Below, piece after piece: positions 12,138-19,504 of a stretch of DNA of 64,000 nucleotides. Source of the DNA: Rhodobacter sp. (lineage in GTDB: Bacteria > Pseudomonadota > Alphaproteobacteria > Rhodobacterales > Rhodobacteraceae); NCBI GenBank assembly GCA_020637555.1, contig JACKKF010000002.1, positions 186,001-250,000 of the forward strand. The letters are read 5' to 3'. The notes beneath the pieces were generated by a model. It searched no databases. It was not told the origin of the DNA and saw only the letters and a list, made by a program, of their open reading frames with translations. The first letter of the stretch is position 1; the number at the start of each line of letters is the position of its first letter. The translations under genes and the position numbers were made by a program.

Positions 12138-12204
12138 GGCCCCGAGCAGGCCGTTCGGCCGGACACCGGGGGCTGGGACAAGGGACACCACCATGGGCGC
12201 CGGC

Positions 12205-12355
12205 CGACAGGGGGCCGACCAGCGGCATCGCGCACGCGATCCTCGCCACGCCCTGTCATCCGCCTGCCGAAGACCGGAGGCCGTGGGCTCGGAAACGCTC
12301 GAAGCCGGTCCATCTGCGCGTCGGTCAGCCAGAAAAGACTGCTCATCATGCCCCC
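12205..12355 (-). pseudogene. Remnant of an IS5-family transposase (5' end)
   Basis: Read on the minus strand from 12355, the sequence starts MMSSLFWLTDAQMDRLRAF, which is the typical start of IS5-group transposases (the usual continuation is an FPKSHG-type stretch). From about residue 20 the frame is disturbed: pieces resembling the following LRWRDAP region appear in shifted frames, and then the similarity is lost. No catalytic DDE core and no clear terminal inverted repeats were found. It is debris of an insertion event next to parE. Confidence 0.6.
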
Positions 12356-12406
12356 ATCAGTTGGGGAGCGTGAATCACGCGGCCAAGGCATCCGCAAGAC
12401 GATTAA

Positions 12407-12619
12407 TGGGTCCTGAGCCTAATCAACGAGGCAGACCGCATTCCGGAGAAGCACCTCCTGACATTGCAGGAGGGCGTGTCCGAGGCACAGTTCCGCGAGA
12501 TGACGCAGGCCAATGTGCAGCTTGTGGTGCCCGAGCCCCTGATTGCCAAGTTCCCGGCCAGCATCCGAACGGACATTGTGACGCTTGAGAGCTTCTTGGG
12601 CGATCTTTGCTCTCTTTAA
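12407..12619 (+). pseudogene. Remnant of a type II restriction endonuclease (EcoRII-C-like C-terminus)
   Basis: The frame is open from 12407 to a TAA at 12617-12619 and encodes about 70 residues with no start codon that would make a sensible gene. It contains LINEADRIPEKHLLTLQEG and VQLVVPEPLIAKFP, which I recognise as the C-terminal end of EcoRII-type restriction enzymes. The catalytic core (PD-(D/E)XK) upstream is gone, and the adjacent bases are IS5 debris. No companion methyltransferase lies nearby. It is therefore a dead remnant of a restriction-modification system. Confidence 0.6.
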
Positions 12620-12666
12620 CTCGCATGAAGCAAGAGCAAGCAGTTCTCGGGTTAATGAATTATATC

Positions 12667-13173
12667 CTATTCTTCACAAACGTATTTCCAGAGGTCCTTC
12701 AAAACGGGCTCCGTTCGATTTAGGTCTGCGATGATCCTTGACGGGGCGTCAAACCGAGACGTACGGCCCGACGTGAAGGTGTGGGCCGCTTCACGCCTCA
12801 AAGTATTCATACGGCCGAGGTCAGATTTAAGGCGGTCTAGGTTTCCTCGAACGTTCAGTTTCCTTTCGACTTTCAGGAGGCGAACTGCGCCGAGCCCGTA
12901 AGTGAGCAGAGGGCGAACGTTCTTATCGTAGGTGAAGCCATGAGTGTTGGTAATCTTATCTTCCAGAATCTTCCTGGTTGAGAAAGTTCTTAGATTCCGC
13001 CTAACACAATTTCTCGCTATCTCATCAAACGTAGCTTCTAGCCATCCGCAATACTCTAAGACCGCCATCTTGGCGAAAAGAACGGGAACTTCTTGGTCGC
13101 TATCTGTTAGGCATTTATTGTACTGTTGATCTAGAAAACTGATAGTTCTCCTCACTCTCCCCGAATGGATCAT
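12667..13173 (-). CDS. HEPN-like protein paired with a DUF262 protein
   Basis: This 168-residue, mostly helical protein has a low-GC composition unlike the surrounding core genes. Residues 126-131 read RREAAH, which fits the R-X4-H motif of HEPN ribonucleases, placed in a late helix as expected (LGRMNTLRREAAHTF). The middle is charged and helical (residues 30-60, LFAKMAVLEYCGWLEATFDEIA). I did not recognise a named subfamily; the RiboL-PSP-HEPN group is a reasonable guess. Its start overlaps the stop of the DUF262 gene by four bases, so the two are co-transcribed and probably translationally coupled. HEPN proteins in such pairs usually act as RNases in defence or toxin-antitoxin systems; that role is inference here. 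Confidence 0.55.
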   Translation of the reverse strand: MIHSGRVRRTISFLDQQYNKCLTDSDQEVPVLFAKMAVLEYCGWLEATFDEIARNCVRRNLRTFSTRKILEDKITNTHGFTYDKNVRPLLTYGLGAVRLLKVERKLNVRGNLDRLKSDLGRMNTLRREAAHTFTSGRTSRFDAPSRIIADLNRTEPVLKDLWKYVCEE

Positions 13174-14267
13174 TGGGCGCCGAAAATTTCAACGGCTCTG
13201 TCAAGACGACTTTTTACACGCTCTGTGGCGGCCAAGCCCTCTTTCAGCGCATCTATGCTGAACAAAGGATCCTTTCGAAGTTCGAGGTAACGTTCTCGCA
13301 CTCTCTTCGCCGGTTCTTGAGCGAGCACAGCCGCGTGACGGTAGACGCCTACAAAAATTGCCTCGACCGTTGCCTTGCTAAGGCGAGGCATGGGTTCTTC
13401 TCCTAGCGCCTTTTCGTAGACTATGCTGATGGCAGTGCTGAAGCCTGCCGTTATTTGATCGATTTTCTCTTCAGAGTCGCGCCGGTGGGTGGACATGTAA
13501 GCATTGAGATACTTTGAAAGAGGGCCTTTGTATTTCGAATGGTCTTTAGAGAACGCTAGAATACGCAGAATTAGCTCTTCATTCGAGAAACGGTATTTTC
13601 GTTGGGGGTCCACCGACATAAGCCGAACAAATTCGGCGGAGGCCGCTAGTGAGCGCAGCATGTTGTTAAACGGGCCGCTATAGATGCAGTTTCTGATCTC
13701 TTGGTTTGTGAGCTTTAGTCCGCCTTTATTGAGGCGATGGAAGATCGTAAATAGATACTCTTGATGGGATCGTTTTGAGAGGTCGCATCGCAAAACTGTC
13801 ACCGGAATAGTAGTATTCTCGATTCTGGAATAGACCTCTGGGTGCTCTCTTTTGATGTAGTCAACGGTTTTATTGGAAATTCTCTTGTCAATATCTGGGA
13901 GATTGGAGAGTCTCCACGAATCTTCTGAAAGAAACCGAATTATTGACGTCATTCTTTGCAGGCCGTCGACAACTTGACGTTTTTCGGTTTTGTAGTCCAA
14001 GCTTACGCACATGCTGGGGATCGGCAACTGCTTTGCAAGCGAGTCTATGAAGCGGGTTTGCTCTGAAGGTTGCCAGACAACGTCTCGTTGATAGTCCGGC
14101 TGGATTTCCAACTGATTTGCATCATGTAGCCGATAAAGGTCCGCGCAAGAGCGGAGTTCGTTGAACGCTACGATGTCGTTTGGGGGCGTCTCGTCGCTTT
14201 CATCGGCATATGACAACTCCTCTTCGGCATGCTCAAGTTCGTAATCTAGGTTTTCTTCTTCGATCAT
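13170..14267 (-). CDS. DUF262 domain protein (ParB/GmrS-like NTPase fold), probable defence system sensor
   Basis: This 365-residue protein has an acidic, probably unstructured start (residues 1-30), then a DUF262 domain with PDYQRDVVW (residues 57-65), the DGLQR version of the DGQQR nucleotide-binding motif (101-105), and the HRLNKGGLKLTNQEIRN stretch around 172-188. The C-terminal half is helical. It has no DUF1524/HNH nuclease domain, unlike SspE, BrxU or GmrSD. The nuclease activity may instead come from the HEPN protein encoded four bases downstream. Low GC and unusual codons mark it as acquired. It is the first gene of the pair and starts 250 bases from tRNA-Asn. Confidence 0.8.
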   Translation of the reverse strand: MIEEENLDYELEHAEEELSYADESDETPPNDIVAFNELRSCADLYRLHDANQLEIQPDYQRDVVWQPSEQTRFIDSLAKQLPIPSMCVSLDYKTEKRQVVDGLQRMTSIIRFLSEDSWRLSNLPDIDKRISNKTVDYIKREHPEVYSRIENTTIPVTVLRCDLSKRSHQEYLFTIFHRLNKGGLKLTNQEIRNCIYSGPFNNMLRSLAASAEFVRLMSVDPQRKYRFSNEELILRILAFSKDHSKYKGPLSKYLNAYMSTHRRDSEEKIDQITAGFSTAISIVYEKALGEEPMPRLSKATVEAIFVGVYRHAAVLAQEPAKRVRERYLELRKDPLFSIDALKEGLAATERVKSRLDRAVEIFGAQ

Positions 14268-14462
14268 GGTGCCTCGGGCGCTGCATCAAAAGCTTCGGTC
14301 GGTCAATCTCTATCGTAGATCAGCAGCGGAGATCATTGTCAAAGGCTCGGTTTTACGCGATCCGCATCGGTCGAACGTACAAACGGGAGAGATGTGCCTC
14401 ATGTCGTGACGTGATGAATTGTGCACGCGGTGGCGACTCGGTGGCGATTCATGCCGAAACGA

Positions 14463-14485
14463 GAAAAGCCCCCTTGCGGGGGCTT
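14463..14485 (-). terminator. Terminator downstream of tRNA-Asn
   Basis: AAGCCCCC-TTGC-GGGGGCTT forms an eight-base-pair stem; on the minus strand the hairpin is followed by TTCTC. It lies 33 bases past the 3' end of tRNA-Asn. The 195 bases between it and the DUF262 start hold no gene I can support; this is presumably the promoter region of the DUF262-HEPN pair. Confidence 0.6.
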
Positions 14486-14517
14486 GCTCGTAGTCCTCTG
14501 ATTTTATCGGAGGATTT

Positions 14518-14592
14518 TGGCTCCGGCGGTAGGGATCGAACCTACGACCAATTGATTAACAGTCAACTGCTCTACCGCTGAGCTACGCCGGA
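14518..14592 (-). tRNA. tRNA-Asn (anticodon GTT)
   Basis: On the minus strand the acceptor TCCGGCG pairs with CGCCGGA, followed by discriminator G and CCA. The D-arm is TAGCTCAGCGGTAGAGC and the anticodon loop CTGTTAA (anticodon GTT). The 3' end faces the low-GC accessory patch, the usual arrangement for an island that entered at a tRNA 3' end, although no integrase and no second copy of the tRNA end was found. Confidence 0.96.
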
Positions 14593-14662
14593 ACATGGGG
14601 GCCGTATAGCAAGGGGGTATTGCCGCGTCCAGAGGGCGCGCGCGGTTTTTTTCATCTCTTTG

Positions 14663-15595
14663 TCACGCCGGGCGAAAGGGCGTATCGGGGCCAGCGGGGC
14701 CTTGAAATATCAACAGGTTGCGGGCGTGAAGGTCGATCAGATGGGCCAGCACGTTGCGCGCGGCGGCAGGCAGCAGGGCGGCGGGAACGTCGGTATAGAC
14801 CTGCTCGGTCACTTCGCCCAGGGTTTGGGCGCCCTGGGTCACAGCCGCGCGAATCGCGGCCTCGCGCGACAGGCGGTGGGCCCGCAGTGCCCGGGTGCGC
14901 GCCAGGCCGTCCGCGACTGGCGCCCCGTGACCGGGAAAATAGCGCAAGGCGCCCAGGGCCTCGACCCGGTCGAGGCTGCGCATGAACTCGGTCAGGTCGC
15001 CATCGGGAGGCGAGACCAGGCTGGGCGCCCAGCCCATGACGTGATCGCCGGAAAACAGCGCGTCATCGCCCCACTGAAAGCACAGATGTCCCCCCAGGTG
15101 CCCGGGCGTGTGGATCGCCACCAGACGCCGGCCGCCGGCCTCGAGCGTGTCGTCATCCGCCAGGCGCCGGTCGGGGGCAAAGGACAGGTCCAACCCCTCG
15201 CCACCGCCCAGGGTCTCGCCCAGGGCGGCCATGCGCGCGGATCGCCCGTCGCGGGCACCGCCAAAGGCCAGGATCGGCGCGCCCGTTGCCTCGGCCAGCG
15301 GCGCGGCCAGAGGGGAATGGTCCTTGTGTGCATGGGTGACAAGGATCTGCGCCACCCGCTCGCCGGGAGCGAGCGCCGCCAGGATCGCCGCCAGATGCGC
15401 GGGATCGGCGGGGCCGGGATCGATCACGCTCACCGCGCCGTCGCCCAGCAGATAGGTGTTGGTGCCGCGCTCGGTCATGGGCGAGGGGTTGGGCGCCAGG
15501 ACCAGGCGCACGCCCTCGGTCAGCGACAGGGGCTGGCCGGGACGGGGGGAGAAATCGGTTTCGGGTTCGCGGTCGGTCACGGCGGGTCTCGTCAA
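14663..15595 (-). CDS. MBL-fold metallo-hydrolase (LACTB2/glyoxalase-II-like)
   Basis: This 310-residue cytoplasmic protein has the metallo-beta-lactamase metal motif THAHKDH, then HTPGHLGGHL and GDHVMGWAPSLV further on, which supply the remaining metal ligands. A helical winged C-terminal domain follows (about residues 230-300), as in the LACTB2 family of MBL hydrolases and nucleases. The first 20 residues are poorly conserved in appearance, so the true start may be a little downstream. It is divergent from the histidine kinase gene (28 bases apart). The substrate is not evident. Confidence 0.82.
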   Translation of the reverse strand: MTRPAVTDREPETDFSPRPGQPLSLTEGVRLVLAPNPSPMTERGTNTYLLGDGAVSVIDPGPADPAHLAAILAALAPGERVAQILVTHAHKDHSPLAAPLAEATGAPILAFGGARDGRSARMAALGETLGGGEGLDLSFAPDRRLADDDTLEAGGRRLVAIHTPGHLGGHLCFQWGDDALFSGDHVMGWAPSLVSPPDGDLTEFMRSLDRVEALGALRYFPGHGAPVADGLARTRALRAHRLSREAAIRAAVTQGAQTLGEVTEQVYTDVPAALLPAAARNVLAHLIDLHARNLLIFQGPAGPDTPFRPA

Positions 15596-15623
15596 GCTGC
15601 GTCCTCGGGCCTAGAGTATCGCC

Positions 15624-16985
15624 ATGCTTGGCCGATTGCTCAAACCGTTTCTGCCGCGCGGCCTCTATTGGCGGGCCGCGCTGATCGTGTTTGTTCCGGT
15701 TCTGACCATCCTTCTGGTCGTTTCGCTGGCCTTCATCCAGCGCCATTATGAAGGGGTGACGCGGCAGATGACCGGCAATTTCGTGCTGGTCGTGCATCAC
15801 ATCCTGGCCGAAACCGACGCCCGCCCCGATACCGCCACCGCCCAGGCCGAGGCCGCGCGCCTGGGCCAGGCCTTTGCCTTGCTCGAGGCGCGGATAGACG
15901 CGCGTGCCCCGGCCAGTGACAACGCGGCGTCGCTGCCGTTCTATGATCTGTCCGGGCGCCTTGCGATCCGCGAATTGCAGGCCGGCCTGCCCGAGATGGC
16001 CTCGGTGCGCCTGCGGGACGGGGATGTCACCGTGTGGCTGCGCGGCCAGCACGGGTTCTTGCGGCTGAAGTTCCGGCTCAGCCAGATTTCGGCCCGCAAT
16101 CCGCACCAGATGCTGGTGCTCACGCTGGTGATCGGGTTGGGAATGGGGGTCATCTCGTTCATCTACCTGAAGAACCAGATGCGCCCGATCCGCCGGCTCG
16201 CACGCGCGGCCGAGGCCTTTGGCCGCGGGCAGGTGGTGCCCCTGCGGCTGTCGGGCGCGACCGAGGTTCGTGCGGCGGCCTCCGCCTTTCTCGAGATGCG
16301 CGAACGCATCGAACGCCATATCGAGCAGCGCACCCTGCTGTTGTCCGGTGTCAGCCATGACTTGCGCACGCCCCTGACCCGGATGCGACTGGCGCTGTCG
16401 ATGATGGACGACGAGCCCGAGGCCGGCGCCCTCTTGGCTGACGTGTCCGAGATGGAGGCGCTGATCGACCGGTTCCTTGAATTCGCGCGCACCGAGGTTG
16501 CCGAACCGCAGGTTCCCACCGACCTCGATACGCTCGTCACCCAGCGCGTGGCCGAAGCCTGCCGGGGCGGGCACGAGGTGCATCTCATCGAGCGGGGCGA
16601 CGCACCCGGCATCGTTCTGCCGCTCAGACCGCAACTGCTGGCGCGCGCGCTGGACAATCTGATCGGCAATGCGTTGCGCTATGGAACCCGGGCCCGCGTA
16701 TCCGTGACCCGCGGCGCCGGCGATGTCGTCGTCACCGTCGAGGATGACGGGCCCGGGATCGATCCCGCGCAGTATGACCGGGCGACCCGTCCCTTCGTGC
16801 GGCTCGATCCGGCGCGCGGCGCCAGCCGCGGGGCCGGGGCAGGACTGGGGCTGTCGATCGTGGCGGATGCGATGCGATCGCACGGCGGCCGGCTGGAACT
16901 GGGCCGCAGCGATACCCCGGGCTATGGCGGGTTGCGCGCGCGGCTGGTCCTGCCGATGAAATCCGGTGGCCACGGCTCGGCCTAG
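15624..16985 (+). CDS. Two-component sensor histidine kinase, EnvZ-like
   Basis: This 453-residue membrane kinase has transmembrane segments at about 17-38 and 163-181, a periplasmic sensor domain between them, a HAMP linker (about 183-235), and a HisKA domain with the phospho-acceptor His245 in SGVSHDLRTPLTRMRL. The ATP-binding domain shows the N box NLIGNALRYG, DDGPGI and GAGLGLSI. The H-box type matches EnvZ/CpxA. No response regulator gene is adjacent, which leaves it an orphan in this window; the OmpR-type partner must lie elsewhere. It reads toward the sox cluster, separated by a dispersed repeat. Confidence 0.87.
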   Translation: MLGRLLKPFLPRGLYWRAALIVFVPVLTILLVVSLAFIQRHYEGVTRQMTGNFVLVVHHILAETDARPDTATAQAEAARLGQAFALLEARIDARAPASDNAASLPFYDLSGRLAIRELQAGLPEMASVRLRDGDVTVWLRGQHGFLRLKFRLSQISARNPHQMLVLTLVIGLGMGVISFIYLKNQMRPIRRLARAAEAFGRGQVVPLRLSGATEVRAAASAFLEMRERIERHIEQRTLLLSGVSHDLRTPLTRMRLALSMMDDEPEAGALLADVSEMEALIDRFLEFARTEVAEPQVPTDLDTLVTQRVAEACRGGHEVHLIERGDAPGIVLPLRPQLLARALDNLIGNALRYGTRARVSVTRGAGDVVVTVEDDGPGIDPAQYDRATRPFVRLDPARGASRGAGAGLGLSIVADAMRSHGGRLELGRSDTPGYGGLRARLVLPMKSGGHGSA

Positions 16986-16995
16986 GTCCGGCGGC

Positions 16996-17090
16996 GGCCC
17001 ATCATCTTGTCGGAAATACGCACGGGGATTTTCAAGGGGGGCGTGCCCCCCTTGAAGCAGGGGGTCCGGGGGGCGGCAGCCCCCCGGCCT
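16996..17090. repeat. Dispersed intergenic element, copy 2 (inverted)
   Basis: The core is on the minus strand (plus-strand text GGCCCATCATCTTGTCG then GAAATACG, 16996-17020). It is followed by hairpin-forming AAGGGGGGCGTGCCCCCCTT (about 17035-17054) and a second G/C inverted repeat, GGGGGGCGGCAGCCCCCC. It separates the convergent kinase and soxD genes and may end transcription from both sides. Confidence 0.7.
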
Positions 17091-17098
17091 CGCTCGCG

Positions 17099-18211
17099 TT
17101 ACTGCGACTGGCTTTGCAGATAGGCGATGATCGCCTGACGGTCGGCCTCGTCGCGCAGACCACGGAAGGACATCCGTGTGCCGCGCATGTACCCGCGCGG
17201 ATCGGCAAGGAACGCGTCCAGCTCCTCGGGCGTCCAGACCAGTCCGTTCGCACCGGCTTCCTGCATCGGCGCCGAATAGCGGAAGCCATCGACCGCGCCG
17301 GCGTGGCGGCCGACGACGCCCGTCAGCAACGGACCGGTGGCATTGCGCGCGCCTTCGCCGACCTGGTGGCAGCTGCGGCACTGGCGCCACAGTCCCTCGC
17401 CGGCGGCAACCAGTGCGGGATCCAGCGCCGGGCTGTCCGGTTCGGTCGCCGTCTGCTGCACCGCGTCCTCGGCCGTGGCCGTGGCGGGTGTCGCGGCCGG
17501 TGCGGCCCCTTCGCCGCCCTCGGGGGCGCCGGCGTTCTCGGCCACGCCCGACGGCCGGTCGGGCGCAAAGACCGTCACCGCGCCCTCGGGGGTCGATTGC
17601 AGGTCGGTCGCCCGGCGGGTGACATGCACCGCGGGGCCGCAATCCGCCATGCAGACCTCATGCGTGAACAGCGGCACCTCGCTTTCGTCGCGGTCGTCCT
17701 GATAGAACCCGTCGGCGTTTGGCATCACCACGTCGGTGAAGTTCTCGTTCGACAGGGTGAAGTCATCCTCGACCAATCCGTTGGAATAGAGGATGTAGGC
17801 CACGATCGCGTAGGTGTCGTCCGGGGTCAGGATCTGCGCGTTGCCGAAGGGCATCGAGCGGTGCACATAGTCGAACACCGTGGACAGATAGGGCCAGTAG
17901 CTGCCCACCGTCTTGACCGGGCGGCGGTTGGTCAGGGTGCCGTCGCCCCCCGCGATGACGGGATAGGCACCCGCGCCCTCGCCGAAATCGCCGTGGCACA
18001 TGGCGCAGTTCTCGACCCACAGGTCCTCGCCCGTGAGCACGTCACCCGAACCGACCGGCAGGCCGTGACCGTTGGGTTGCACCGACACATCCCAGGCCGC
18101 GATTTCCGCGGGCAGGGCAGGGCGACCCAGCCCCAGGGTCTGGGCCGAGACCGGCAGGGCCGCGCCGACCAGCGCGGTTGCGGCGAGGAGCTTAAGAACC
18201 GACTTCGACAT
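17099..18211 (-). CDS. soxD: Sulfur dehydrogenase SoxCD, diheme cytochrome c subunit SoxD
   Basis: This protein of about 370 residues has a signal peptide (residues 1-23, ending VSA) and two c-type heme sites, CAMCH (Cys69-His73) and CRSCH near residue 290. The linker between the domains is rich in Ala, Pro and Glu, as in Paracoccus SoxD. SoxD passes electrons from the molybdenum subunit SoxC to cytochrome c while sulfane sulfur on SoxY is oxidised in the periplasm. The start at MSKSVLK was chosen because it begins a proper signal peptide; it overlaps the end of soxC by 20 bases. soxD is the last sox gene on this strand; soxE and soxF are absent. Confidence 0.93.
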   Translation of the reverse strand: MSKSVLKLLAATALVGAALPVSAQTLGLGRPALPAEIAAWDVSVQPNGHGLPVGSGDVLTGEDLWVENCAMCHGDFGEGAGAYPVIAGGDGTLTNRRPVKTVGSYWPYLSTVFDYVHRSMPFGNAQILTPDDTYAIVAYILYSNGLVEDDFTLSNENFTDVVMPNADGFYQDDRDESEVPLFTHEVCMADCGPAVHVTRRATDLQSTPEGAVTVFAPDRPSGVAENAGAPEGGEGAAPAATPATATAEDAVQQTATEPDSPALDPALVAAGEGLWRQCRSCHQVGEGARNATGPLLTGVVGRHAGAVDGFRYSAPMQEAGANGLVWTPEELDAFLADPRGYMRGTRMSFRGLRDEADRQAIIAYLQSQSQ

Positions 18212-19480
18212 TTTCCACCGCTCCGTTCTCATAGACGGCCCAGGTCTGGATACCGTTGTTGTGATAGACCGAGTTCAGGCCGCGGATCTCGCGCAGCTGA
18301 TCCTTGGTCGGCTGGACATAGCCGGTGTCATCCGTCACCCGCGACTGCAGCAACATGGGCGCGCCGTCCCAGTCGATTTCCAGGTAGAAGCGCGACAGCG
18401 CATACCGGCCGCCCTGCGTGCCGATGCGCGCCTCGTGCCAGTTGACGCCGCCATCGAGCGACACATCCACGCGGTCGACCGCGCCGCGACCGGACCACGC
18501 CAGGCCGGTGATGACCAGCGGGCCCGCGCCATGCAGGATCGGCTTTTGCGGCGAGGGCGAGGTGATGACCGACTTGGGGTCCATCGTCCAGGTCCATTTG
18601 CGCGCGCGGCCATCGGGCATCAGGTCGGTATATTTCGACGTTTCCTCGCGGCTTTCCACGGCGGTGTCGGTCACACCGATGCGGCGCAGCCACTTCACCC
18701 ACATGTTGCCTTCCCAGCCGGGCACGACCAGGCGCACCGGATAGCCGTGTTCCTTGCGCAGCGCCTCGCCGTTGGCGGTCATGGCGACCAGCACGTCGTC
18801 CAGTGCCTTTTCCATCGGGATCGAGCGGCCGTTCGACGAGGCATCGGCCCCTTCGACATAGACCCAGGTGCCCTCGGGCTTGACGCCGGCTTCCTGCAGC
18901 AGCAGGCGCAGCGGGATGCCCGAATATTCCATGTTGTGGATCATGCCGTGGGTGAATTGCGCGCCGTTCAGCTGCGCACCGCCCCATTCCATGCCCGAGT
19001 TCGCGGCGCATTCGCAGAAATAGACGTGGTTTTCGCGCGGGAAGCGTTGCAGATCCTCCCAGGTGAAGACCAGCGGCCGATCCACCAGACCCGTGATCAT
19101 CAGCCGGTAATCGTCTTTCGACAGTTCGATCGCGCCCGAGTGGTGACGCTCGAACGCGCAGCCGGCAGGGGTGATCGTGCCGTCCAGCGCGTGGATCGGC
19201 GTGAAGTTGATCGACGAGATCGGGTCCGCCGTCAGCCAGACACCGTGCGCCGCACCACGTCGCTTTCGAACCGGATCGGCATGCCGTAGGGCGTGGCGTC
19301 GACGCCGTCGCCGGTCATGGTGGCCCAGTCCTGGACCTCGGTGATCAGCGGGTCGGCTTCCTGCGCGCCGGCGGCGGCGCCGATCACGGCCCCCCCGGCG
19401 GCAAGGCCCGCGGTGCGCAGAAAGGCGCGGCGGCTGGTGCCGACCGGCTCGCGCATGTCGTCATCGGACATGTCGGTCAT
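18192..19480 (-). pseudogene. soxC: Sulfur dehydrogenase SoxC (molybdenum subunit), one frameshift
   Basis: The N-terminal part (19480 to about 19241) carries a twin-arginine signal (SRRAFLRTAGLAAGGAV) and ends in a false stop after VVRRTVSG. The rest, in another frame from about 19240 to 18192, continues directly with WLTADPISSINFTP and includes the molybdopterin cysteine in YFCECAANSG. One missing base near 19240-19242 accounts for the break. The corrected protein of about 429 residues is a normal sulfite-oxidase-family SoxC. With SoxD it performs the six-electron oxidation of SoxY-bound sulfane sulfur. Whether the frameshift is real matters biologically because an sHdr pathway is also encoded. 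Confidence 0.9.
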
Positions 19481-19504
19481 GACGCTTGCTCCTTCGTTTC
19501 TCGG

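Noticed and set aside
14180..14581. Plus-strand frame ending in a GGRDRTYDQLINSQLLYR sequence
   Set aside because: This end is simply the reverse strand of tRNA-Asn translated; it is a well-known false protein in many genomes.
14518..14592. tRNA-Asn as an active attachment site of an integrative element
   Set aside because: No integrase gene and no direct repeat of the tRNA 3' end were found at the far side of the low-GC patch.
18192..19100. A separate short SoxC starting at the Met near 19100
   Set aside because: The same frame continues upstream without a stop into conserved SoxC sequence (LTADPISSINF), so the break is a frameshift near 19240 and not a new start.
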